Positions 6,792-13,710 of a DNA stretch of 32,686 nt are shown piece by piece (the stretch's first letter is position 1; the number at the start of each line of letters is the position of its first letter). The notes below the pieces were generated by a model. That model searched no databases. It was given only the letters and a program-made list of their open reading frames with translations, and was not told where the DNA came from. This DNA is from JALOOE01 sp964423545 (lineage in GTDB: Bacteria > Chloroflexota > Anaerolineae > CG2-30-64-16): the NCBI GenBank assembly GCA_964423545.1, contig CAYRFV010000024.1:1-32686 (forward strand), read 5' to 3'. Position numbers and translations under genes: made by a program.

Positions 6792-8260
6792 CGCGGCGCC
6801 TCCAGACTGGACTCAGATGCCTCCCTCCGCCAGCGCCCGTTGCCTCGGAGCAGATCGATCAGCCGCCACACCATCAGCGCGGCCAGCGCCAGCAGCGTGG
6901 TCGCCAGGGCTGCGTCCGCAATCAGCATCACGACGTCCACAAGCGGCTGCTGCGCCGCCTCGCTGACAAAGAGACGCTTGGTCTCGAACAATGAGACCGC
7001 GGCGAAAGCGATGTCCGAGGCGATGATCACGACCCAGCCGAACACCTGCCGCACCTTGCCTTTCAGCCCGACCATGTCGGCGTAGAGCAGCAAGATGATG
7101 GTGGCGATAATGCCAGCAAGGATATGCCAGTGGCCGGTCAGCGCGATCTGCTCCTCGCGCAGCGGCCACTGGCGGATGGTCTTCAGCTGCACCGCCATGA
7201 AGATGCCGATGGCGGTCACCACGAAGTTCATGTAGATCATCTGCCACAACATGCCGAACCTGAGCGGGTCGTGCAGCAGCGCCGCCAGCTTCTGACCGAA
7301 GCTCGGCCGTTCGATGCCCTGCGCCGCCAGCCGAGCCTGGGCGGTCTTGCGCCAGCCAAAGTAGACGAGCAGCCACGAAGCCAGCAACACCGGCGTCGAA
7401 CCGACGTTGATGATCATGTGGGCAATCGGTCGGACAACCAGGATGGCCCAGACGCCAGCGGTGATGACGAGAGTGCCGAGGATCAGCAGCGGCATGGCCC
7501 ACCGATGCAGCTTGCCTTTGAAGTCAAACCACCGACCGACGATCAGGGTCAGGGCGATGGCAATCAGCGTGAGCATGATGTGCAGATGGCCGATGACCGC
7601 CAACTCCAGTTTCGTCTTCTCAGGGATGCGGATGACATCCTCGGCCAGGAAGGCCTGGAAGCCGTTGCCGAACATCGACCCCGGCACGGCGCCGAACAGC
7701 GCCGAGCCGAGAGTGGCGGCCGCCATGACGAAGAAAGCGAGCCGCTCCACGTCCAAGCCGCTCTTCGTATGCGCATAATTCGGGTCGGTGACGCGATACT
7801 CAGCCCGCCACGGCCACAGCGCGACCGCCAGTTGCAGGCCGGCGAAGAACACCAACGCCTGCCCGGTGATGAAAAGCCCGTGGAAGACGAGGTTGTGACC
7901 GAAATATCCGAACGCCAGCCCGAAGATCAGCGACGTGAGGTAGCCGACCGTAATCGTCGCGTTGATGGTGGCCTGCTGCTGCGGCTTCATCGGCACCAGC
8001 GCGGTGATCAGGTAGGTCTCGATGGCCACCACGGCCATGGCGATGGTGTGATAGAGCAGGATGATGCGGCCTTCGCGCTCGGCTTCCACCAGTCGCATGC
8101 CGTAGAGCTGTACCGCTGCGGCGGTGATGCCCCACTCTTTCAAGGGGCCGGACAGCATCCCCCAGACCGCCGTGACCAGCGAGATCAGCGCGATGGCTAC
8201 CAGGATAAGACCTTTTGTGGAACGAAACAGGTAGTTGAAGCGAGCCTGAACTGCTGCCAT
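6788..8260 (-). CDS. 12-TM heme-copper oxidase/NO reductase-like membrane protein with duplicated GHxHI helices
   Basis: The ATG at 8260 gives 490 residues and twelve predicted helices, the count of oxidase subunit I or NorB. A frame reaching 8392 starts upstream of the predicted transcript start near 8363. Membrane histidines: H71 in helix 2 (LLYHTIAMAVVAIETYLITALVP, resembling the low-spin heme helix), H122 and H127 around helix 4, H225/H227 in helix 6, H281 in helix 8, and H377/H379 in helix 10, matching the HxH that binds both hemes in this superfamily. The His-His pair of helix 7, needed for CuB or FeB, is absent, as is the helix-6 Glu of NorB. No NorC or CxxCH motif is present. It heads the nrf operon behind an FNR-type promoter. 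A divergent NO reductase or quinol-linked cytochrome b is possible; the reaction is unknown. Confidence 0.7.
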   Translation of the reverse strand: MAAVQARFNYLFRSTKGLILVAIALISLVTAVWGMLSGPLKEWGITAAAVQLYGMRLVEAEREGRIILLYHTIAMAVVAIETYLITALVPMKPQQQATINATITVGYLTSLIFGLAFGYFGHNLVFHGLFITGQALVFFAGLQLAVALWPWRAEYRVTDPNYAHTKSGLDVERLAFFVMAAATLGSALFGAVPGSMFGNGFQAFLAEDVIRIPEKTKLELAVIGHLHIMLTLIAIALTLIVGRWFDFKGKLHRWAMPLLILGTLVITAGVWAILVVRPIAHMIINVGSTPVLLASWLLVYFGWRKTAQARLAAQGIERPSFGQKLAALLHDPLRFGMLWQMIYMNFVVTAIGIFMAVQLKTIRQWPLREEQIALTGHWHILAGIIATIILLLYADMVGLKGKVRQVFGWVVIIASDIAFAAVSLFETKRLFVSEAAQQPLVDVVMLIADAALATTLLALAALMVWRLIDLLRGNGRWRREASESSLEAPR

Positions 8261-8369
8261 GGACGCTGCTGCGTGCCTCCCCTCGGACGGATGCCGTCTG
8301 CTGGCGCGATACGAGCTGCCAGCCGCGCTGGCCGCAACCAACGCGCGTATCCCGGCAATGACTTCGTCC

Positions 8370-8411
8370 AGGATACCACAACCGTGCAACAAAGTCGTTG
8401 ACTTTCGTCAA
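8370..8411 (-). promoter_or_regulatory. FNR/DNR-type class II promoter of the nrf operon
   Basis: A perfect dyad TTGAC-TTTC-GTCAA at 8398-8411 (centre 8404.5) matches the FNR/DNR form TTGAY-N4-RTCAA. On the minus strand the hexamer TATCCT (8375 down to 8370), preceded by TGTGG, starts exactly 29.5 bp from the centre. This places the site at -41.5 relative to a start near 8363. The same geometry occurs at 13659-13700. The E-x-x-S-R regulator at 13711-14406 is the obvious candidate. Confidence 0.75.
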
Positions 8412-8475
8412 GTGCAGAGACAGTGCAAGTACGAAGCGATCAGTTCGCGAGCAAACACCGAGATGGAGATGTAGA

Positions 8476-8532
8476 TCACTGCAACCGGCCGCATTTGGTC
8501 GTATGCATGGAAGAATGCTCTGGTTGCAGTGA
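8476..8532. repeat. Long-range 11-bp inverted repeat in the leader of the secreted repeat protein
   Basis: TCACTGCAACC (8476-8486) and GGTTGCAGTGA (8522-8532) are perfect inverted copies 35 bases apart. Inside, GCATT (8491-8495) can pair with AATGC (8514-8518). The structure lies 36 bases before the ATG at 8568. It could be a 5'-leader fold, an operator pair, or a barrier between divergent transcripts. No clear sigma70 promoter was found in 8412-8567. Confidence 0.55.
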
Positions 8533-8567
8533 ATCAATGAGGCGCACAGTGTGCGGGAGAGGGCCAC

Positions 8568-9446
8568 ATGCCAAGACGCAATGTGTATTGGAGCGCTCTG
8601 TTCGCGGTGATCGTGATCGTCCTGCTGGGGCTGCCGATAGCGGCGGGCGCTCAGTCAGCGAGCGGGATCACGAGCATCCAGGATGGCGCCACGGTGAGCG
8701 GCAAGGTCGAGGTGTCGGGGACTGCAACCGCGCCGGTCTTCTGGAAATGGCAGTTGGATCTGCTGCCAGGTAAAGACCCTTCTGCCGCCATCTTTCTGGC
8801 CTCAGACACCCGGTTCGGACCATTCAGCTATGTCCTGGACACCACCCGCTTTCCGGATGGACCGCATGCCCTGCGGCTGCGCGTCGTGCATCCCGACGGC
8901 AACTACTCCGAATCGATCACCAGGGTAACCTTTGCCAATCTGGCTGCCAAATCGAGCACACCGACGCGGACACCCGCGCCCACCACGGCGCCGGTTGTCG
9001 TGGTCGCAGGAACGCTCACGCCGACCGCAACGATCACCCTCGTCACCTCCATCGCTGCGTCACCGATGATCACGTCGACTGCTCCGAAGACAGCCGCGCC
9101 CACTCCCACTGTCAACGGGATCACCAGTGTGCAGAGCGGCTCCACCGTATCAGGCACGATCACGGTGCAGGGCAGTGCCAACGATCCGGCCTTCTGGAAG
9201 TGGCAGTTAGATCTCTTGCCCGGCGGTGATTCGAATGCGGCCGCCTTCGTGGCGTTGGGCACGACCACCGGTCGCTTCAGCTCGGTGCTCGACACCACAC
9301 GCTACCCGAACGGCAAGCACGTGCTTCGCCTGCGCGTGGTGCGCTCCGACGGCAACTACTCGGAGCACCTGACGCCGTTCAGCATCGCCAATCCGATTTG
9401 GGCTGCGCCACCGAATCAGATGGACGCCAATATCCGCGGCGGTTAG
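8568..9446 (+). CDS. Secreted protein with two Ig-like WKWQLDLLPG repeats
   Basis: This 292-residue protein has a clear signal peptide (hydrophobic 9-27, ending AAGAQS). Two copies of a domain of about 90 residues, near 33-124 and 184-276, flank a Thr/Pro/Ala-rich linker. Both copies share GITS(I/V)Q, TVSG, FWKWQLDLLPG, FxxVLDTTR(F/Y)P(D/N)G, HxLRLRVV and DGNYSE. Such all-beta repeats resemble bacterial Ig-like or adhesion modules, commonly fused to the end of larger proteins, but here they make up nearly the whole mature protein. No catalytic domain, LPXTG motif or C-terminal anchor is seen. The start follows GGGAGAGGG. It diverges from the nrf operon and converges on the ATPase gene 32 bases away. 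Function is unknown; surface binding is inference. Confidence 0.85.
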   Translation: MPRRNVYWSALFAVIVIVLLGLPIAAGAQSASGITSIQDGATVSGKVEVSGTATAPVFWKWQLDLLPGKDPSAAIFLASDTRFGPFSYVLDTTRFPDGPHALRLRVVHPDGNYSESITRVTFANLAAKSSTPTRTPAPTTAPVVVVAGTLTPTATITLVTSIAASPMITSTAPKTAAPTPTVNGITSVQSGSTVSGTITVQGSANDPAFWKWQLDLLPGGDSNAAAFVALGTTTGRFSSVLDTTRYPNGKHVLRLRVVRSDGNYSEHLTPFSIANPIWAAPPNQMDANIRGG

Positions 9447-9478
9447 AGATCGATCGCCTCACCAGGGCGCTCGGGTGC

Positions 9479-12316
9479 TCACTCGCGAACGGCCGTCCAG
9501 GCCGCCATCAGCTCTCGGTTGCAGGGCACGGCCTCGAGCATCTGACGGCGCAGGACGGGATCGGCGACCGCCGCCGTGCGGTGCTGCAGCAGGTCGACCC
9601 CTTGCTGCAGCACGTCTCTGGCTCGCGCGACATCTGCGGGTCGTCCCTTCGCTGCGGCCTGAAGCACTCGATAGCAGACCAGGTACACGAGCACGGCACT
9701 CTCGATGCCGTCCGTGCCATGGGTCTCGATCCAGGCCAGGATCTCCTCAACGCCTTTGGTCGCCTGCGTGAGCTGCCCTGCAGCAAGCGCAACGCGAGCC
9801 AGGCCGGCGAGGTCGTCCAGCGTTGCGCCGCTGTCGGTATCGAGGCTGCGCCGGATGCTGAGCGCCTGCGCGAAGGCGTTGTTGGCAGCCGACAGGTCCT
9901 CGCCGTCGCACAGGGCATGACCCAAATGCGTCAGCGTGTACGCCTCGCCGCGACGATCACGGATGTCACGTTGGATGGCCAACGCCTGATGGAACGACTC
10001 CAGCGCATCGGCGTGTTGGCCGAGTTGGTGGGAAATCAACCCCAGCGTGTCCAAACTGACGGCCTGACTCTCGCGGTCGCCGACCTCGCGCGCGATCTCC
10101 AGGGCCTGGAGATGGCAACTGCGCGCGGCCGGGTAATCGCCAAGATCGCTGAGCGCGCCGCCGAGGTCCCCCAGAATCAGCGCCTCACGGGCGCGCCAGC
10201 CGATCCGCCGGCAGAGCTCGAGCGCCTGGCGAAGATCGCTGACGGCCCGGGGTAGGTCGCCCTGAACAGCATGCAGCCCCCCCAGAAGGAGCAGACAGTT
10301 GGCCTCGCCCTGACTGCTATCGAGCGCCCGATACGCTTCCTGCGCCGCCTCCAGGAAACGCTGCGCATCCACGATGTGGTGCGCCGAGAACTGGTTCAGG
10401 CCGAGAAAGTAGGTGATCTGCGCCACCAGACTCGCATCCTTCATGTCACGAGCCAGTTCGAGCGCCATCTCTAGCCAGCTGCGCGCCTCCCCGTATGCAC
10501 TCAGTTGTCGCGAAACAAGACCGAGAAGGGCATACGCCTGAGCCTCGAGCGCGGCCTCGCCGACCGCTTCGGCGCGCATCACGGCCTGCAGCCCGTGCGC
10601 ATGCGCCGCCGCGTAGTCTCCTGTGAGACGCGCGTAATTCGCCTGCCGCAGGCTGACCTCGGCCTGAACCCGGCGATCGTTCGTGGCGGCAGCCAGCGTA
10701 TCCAGCTCCGCCAGATCGGCGGCCTGTGCGATGCGCCGGCCCTGCCAATTGTAGACCGCCTCGCGCGCCAGCAGGAGCTGACAGCGCGCGGTGGTGTCGA
10801 GATCAGGAGTCAGCGCGAGCGCCTGCGTGAAGTGTCCGACTGCCTCATCGTGGGCATAGCGCGCCGCGGCCAGCTCGCCGGCTCGCCGATGATAGCGAGC
10901 CGCTTTTGGGTCGATCCCGGCGATCGCGAAATGCCGGGCCAACTGCACGGCAACATCATCCAGCTGGGCTTCGTAGAGCATCTCCAAGACGTTGCCCACA
11001 TCCTCATGTAGATAGGAACGTTCGGCCTCGTCCAGGCCCTCGTAGAGATACTTCTGGAAGATGCTGTGGCGAAACTGATAGTGCGATAGCCGCCGGCCGC
11101 CCGCTCGCTCGACGCCCGCCGCGCTGACCAGTCGGTGCTGGCGGTTCATCTCCGTGCTGAGACTCCTCACTACCTCGCGGTCGTCAGCTTTGCGAATCTG
11201 TGCGATCACCTCGGCGGTGAAGCGCTGTCCCTCCACGCTGCCCAGCGCCAGCGTTTCGCGCCCTTCCTTGTCGAGGCGCAGCAGCCGCTCTTCGATCACC
11301 CCTTCCACGCGAGCCGGCAACACTGCCCAATCGACATCGGGCGCTGCGACCCATGCTCCGTCGACATCCCTGACGAGTTGGCGACGCTCTCGCATATAGT
11401 GCAACAGCTCTACCACAAAGAGCGGATTGCCGCCTGTATGGTAGACTAGCGCCTGCCGGAAACCCGATCCCAGTCGATTCGGCTCGGCATCCACACACGC
11501 ATCGACGAAGCGACGTGCTTCCTGGTCGTCGTCCTGGCTCAATTCGATCTCAATCTCCCCGAAGATACGCTTGAGTTCAGCCAACACCTTTTCGAGCGGG
11601 TGCGGAATAGTGTCGCGGCCGCGGCTCAGCTCATCCGGGCGATAGGCGCCGACGATCAGAACTCGGCTCTGCCCGATGCGACGTCCGATGTGGAAGAGCA
11701 GGTTGATCGATGAGGCATCCGCCCATTGGAGATCATCGAGGACGATCAGCAGAGGGTGTTCGGCGGCAAACTTGTTCAGAAAGGCAGTGTACTGCTCGAA
11801 GATGTGATCCTGTTCGACCGATGCCTGTGTCAGTCCGGTGTTCTCCGGCTTGCGTTGGAGGGCAGCATTCAGCCTGGCATCCCAACCCGCTTGTTTGGCC
11901 ATGGCCTTCCCCAGCGTAGCAAGGATCATCGCGCCGGGAACCAGGGCCCCCACCAGATCGGGGCCAACTTCCATCAAGAGCAGACCGGAAAACGCCAGCG
12001 CCTTCTGAAGCCGTCCAGCGCCTTCGGCCGAGATAAGGCCCTCCGCAACCTTCGCCTCCAGGTCTCCTGTCAGCAGCCCAAGCACTTCTCGGAAGGGCAA
12101 GTACGCTTCGCCAACGCCGGTTTGAGCGTTGCAGTTGCCGATAGCCGCTATCAGTTCGCTGTTCGCCCTCTGTGCGCGGCGGATAAACTCCTGCGTCAGG
12201 GTGGTTTTGCCGCTGCCGGGTTCGCCGACCACAAAGCAGATGCGCCCTTTGCCGGCAACTGCTTCGTCCAGGAAGCCTTCCAGTTGCACCAATTCACGCT
12301 GTCGAGCGACGAACAT
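9479..12316 (-). CDS. MalT-like AAA ATPase with long TPR-like C-terminal array
   Basis: This 945-residue protein has an N-terminal ATPase domain with Walker A GEPGSGKTT (31-39) and Walker B LLIVLDDLQWAD (189-200). The helical region that follows resembles the STAND/AAA_16 ATPases found in LuxR-type regulators and adenylate cyclases. From about 440 to the end it consists of helical TPR-like repeats rich in Ala/Leu (for example AYALLGLVSRQLSAYGEARSWLEMALELA). No HTH, cyclase, kinase or other output domain is visible at either end, and no membrane segment. It probably acts as an ATP-driven scaffold or signalling switch whose partner is encoded elsewhere. It has its own promoter. The purine-rich GGGGGTGAG lies before the ATG. 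Confidence 0.88.
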   Translation of the reverse strand: MFVARQRELVQLEGFLDEAVAGKGRICFVVGEPGSGKTTLTQEFIRRAQRANSELIAAIGNCNAQTGVGEAYLPFREVLGLLTGDLEAKVAEGLISAEGAGRLQKALAFSGLLLMEVGPDLVGALVPGAMILATLGKAMAKQAGWDARLNAALQRKPENTGLTQASVEQDHIFEQYTAFLNKFAAEHPLLIVLDDLQWADASSINLLFHIGRRIGQSRVLIVGAYRPDELSRGRDTIPHPLEKVLAELKRIFGEIEIELSQDDDQEARRFVDACVDAEPNRLGSGFRQALVYHTGGNPLFVVELLHYMRERRQLVRDVDGAWVAAPDVDWAVLPARVEGVIEERLLRLDKEGRETLALGSVEGQRFTAEVIAQIRKADDREVVRSLSTEMNRQHRLVSAAGVERAGGRRLSHYQFRHSIFQKYLYEGLDEAERSYLHEDVGNVLEMLYEAQLDDVAVQLARHFAIAGIDPKAARYHRRAGELAAARYAHDEAVGHFTQALALTPDLDTTARCQLLLAREAVYNWQGRRIAQAADLAELDTLAAATNDRRVQAEVSLRQANYARLTGDYAAAHAHGLQAVMRAEAVGEAALEAQAYALLGLVSRQLSAYGEARSWLEMALELARDMKDASLVAQITYFLGLNQFSAHHIVDAQRFLEAAQEAYRALDSSQGEANCLLLLGGLHAVQGDLPRAVSDLRQALELCRRIGWRAREALILGDLGGALSDLGDYPAARSCHLQALEIAREVGDRESQAVSLDTLGLISHQLGQHADALESFHQALAIQRDIRDRRGEAYTLTHLGHALCDGEDLSAANNAFAQALSIRRSLDTDSGATLDDLAGLARVALAAGQLTQATKGVEEILAWIETHGTDGIESAVLVYLVCYRVLQAAAKGRPADVARARDVLQQGVDLLQHRTAAVADPVLRRQMLEAVPCNRELMAAWTAVRE

Positions 12317-12384
12317 CGGCTCACCCCCTTCGCCGGGTGCGCTCGCACCGAGGTGTGCGCAATCCCTTCCTCCGCCCAGCCAGC

Positions 12385-12413
12385 ACTATAGCGCACATCG
12401 GATTGAGCGTCAA
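12385..12413 (-). promoter_or_regulatory. Sigma70-type promoter of the ATPase gene
   Basis: On the minus strand TTGACG (12413-12408), a 17-bp spacer and TATAGT (12390-12385) form a near-consensus promoter, predicting a start near 12378 and a leader of about 60 bases before the ATG at 12316. Confidence 0.7.
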
Positions 12414-12432
12414 TTGCGGCGCGATTGTCATT

Positions 12433-12473
12433 AAAAAAAGCTCTCCCCATCCCGCACGCAGAACGAGGAGAGC
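12433..12473 (-). terminator. Intrinsic terminator of the zinc-ribbon/ferredoxin operon
   Basis: GCTCTCC (12440-12446) pairs with GGAGAGC (12467-12473). On the minus strand the stem is followed by seven T (12439-12433). It lies 62 bases past the ferredoxin stop and is a clear Rho-independent terminator. Confidence 0.8.
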
Positions 12474-12535
12474 CAGCCGATGCCGGGCTCCGGCCTATGC
12501 AACGCAGCAGACGAGCGGTCGACTGCGCCAGTGAA

Positions 12536-13354
12536 TCAGCTCTGGATGTTGACGATCACGCTCTCCAACGGGATGGCCTTGTCGCTCAGCGCCAGCGCCT
12601 GCTGGGCGATGAATTCGAGGCCGCCACAGCAGGGCACCTCCATCCGGACGACCTTCACACTACGGATGTCGTTCTCACGCAGGATCTGCGCCAGTTTGGC
12701 GATATACGCCCGGCCGTCATCCAGCTTCGGACAGCCAACGGCAATCGCGTGACCCTTGATGAAGTCGGCGTGCACATTCGGCGCAGCAAACGGGACACAA
12801 TCGGCGATCAGCGCCAAGTCGGCATCCTGGAAGAAGGGCGCCCGCACCGGCACCAGGTGCAGTTGCACCGGCCACTGCCGCAGCTCGGACTGCGGGCGCG
12901 GTGCGGCCGCCGCCGGCTCCTGGCCCCACCCGAACAGCGGAATCGCCGCCGTCTTTCGTCCGTCGTCCGCCGTCCGTCCTTCATCGTCCCATGCTCGCAT
13001 CTGCACCGATGGGCATGCCGGCGCGCCGGCCGGCGCCGGGTTGTGAGATGAAGCCATGCCGTGCGCTCGCAGGTGGGCCACGTGCTTCTCCACCAGGTCC
13101 GGCGAGATCTGTTGGAGGTAGCCGAGCACGGCCGGCTCGTCATACGCCTCGACCTCCAGTTCGACCACGCGCAGCGCGTTCTGGGGACAATCGCCCAGGC
13201 ATGCGCCCAAACCGTCGCAGTAGCTCTCCTTCATCAGGCGCGCCTTGCCGTCGACCACGCGCAGCGCGCCCTCGACGCACGAAGGGACACACGCGCCGCA
13301 GCCATCGCACTTCTCTTCATCAATGGTGATGATCTGACGTCTGACTTTACCCAT
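12536..13354 (-). CDS. Two-cluster ferredoxin with a C-terminal PCCGG domain
   Basis: The ATG at 13354 (AAAGGGA upstream) gives 272 residues; the longer open frame upstream overlaps the zinc-ribbon gene. The first cluster motif CDGCGACVPSC has Cys at 16, 19, 22 and 26. The second, CDGLGACLGDC (46-56), has Leu where the second Cys would be, so it has three Cys. After a variable linker the C-terminal domain has LIADCVPFA, KGHAIAVGCPKLDD and VRMEVPCCGGLEFI, the layout of a ferredoxin family in strict anaerobes often found near Crp/Fnr regulators and hybrid-cluster proteins (from memory of the family). Its job is likely electron transfer in an NO or redox stress route. The linker is encoded by a heptad repeat. 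It is the second gene after an FNR-type promoter. Confidence 0.85.
   Translation of the reverse strand: MGKVRRQIITIDEEKCDGCGACVPSCVEGALRVVDGKARLMKESYCDGLGACLGDCPQNALRVVELEVEAYDEPAVLGYLQQISPDLVEKHVAHLRAHGMASSHNPAPAGAPACPSVQMRAWDDEGRTADDGRKTAAIPLFGWGQEPAAAAPRPQSELRQWPVQLHLVPVRAPFFQDADLALIADCVPFAAPNVHADFIKGHAIAVGCPKLDDGRAYIAKLAQILRENDIRSVKVVRMEVPCCGGLEFIAQQALALSDKAIPLESVIVNIQS
12950..12991. repeat. Heptanucleotide tandem repeat, copy B (inside the ferredoxin gene)
   Basis: Six consecutive 7-base units on the plus strand: CGTCTTT, CGTCCGT, CGTCCGC, CGTCCGT, CCTTCAT, CGTCCCA. They are in frame and encode the linker WDDEGRTADDGRKT. Units CGTCTTT and CGTCCNT are shared with the array at 6733-6760. 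Being a multiple of 7 rather than 3, the array changes codon phase from unit to unit; its total of 42 bases keeps the frame. Confidence 0.75.
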
Positions 13355-13367
13355 CAGGGGATCCCTT

Positions 13368-13604
13368 TCACTGCGGCTTCTTGTATTTGGCGACCATCTC
13401 GGCGCCGAAGCACTGCTCGGCGTAGCGACACCATTGGATACAAGAGAGGACACTGTTGTACACGACGAAGCCGCACTTCTCGCAGGCAACCTTGCGGTCG
13501 ATCGAGAATAGCTCGACGTCCGCACCGCACTCCGGGCAAGTCTTGATGTCGAGCGTGATATTGTTGCGCAAGCTGGCTGAGCCCGGACAGTAACTCCCTA
13601 ACAT
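13368..13604 (-). CDS. Small Cys-rich zinc-ribbon protein
   Basis: The ATG at 13604 has GGGAGG 6 bases upstream and gives 78 residues. Two CxxC knuckles, CPEC (about 23-26) and CEKC (41-44), make a zinc ribbon. After it comes CIQWCRYAEQC (about 55-65), three more Cys in the pattern C-x3-C-x5-C that could bind metal. It is the first gene after the FNR-type promoter at 13659-13700 and lies 13 bases before the ferredoxin gene, so the two should be co-expressed. Function is unknown; an electron-transfer or assembly partner of the ferredoxin is plausible. Confidence 0.8.
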   Translation of the reverse strand: MLGSYCPGSASLRNNITLDIKTCPECGADVELFSIDRKVACEKCGFVVYNSVLSCIQWCRYAEQCFGAEMVAKYKKPQ

Positions 13605-13658
13605 GGCGCTCCTCCCACTGCAAGGCGAGACCACAGCAGTCTCACACGTGCGAGAAGA

Positions 13659-13700
13659 GTAATATCACAGATGGGGAGACTCGTCATTGACTTTTGTCAC
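13659..13700 (-). promoter_or_regulatory. FNR/DNR-type class II promoter of the zinc-ribbon/ferredoxin pair
   Basis: TTGAC-TTTT-GTCAC at 13687-13700 (centre 13693.5) is a near-perfect dyad, with one mismatch in the last base. On the minus strand TATTAC (13664 to 13659), preceded by TGTGA, begins 29.5 bp from the centre, identical to the nrf promoter. Predicted start is near 13652. The site lies just past the stop of the Crp/Fnr gene, so the regulator may control its own downstream neighbours. Confidence 0.72.
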
Positions 13701-13710
13701 ATCGGAACAG

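Noticed and set aside
6788..8260. Ordinary cNorB or qNor nitric oxide reductase
   Set aside because: The helix-7 His-His pair, the helix-6 H-x3-E motif and the NorC or fused cytochrome c domain are all absent.
8261..8392. N-terminal extension of the 12-TM protein to an ATG at 8392
   Set aside because: The predicted transcript start from the FNR-type promoter is near 8363, downstream of that ATG, and the extra residues have no family character.
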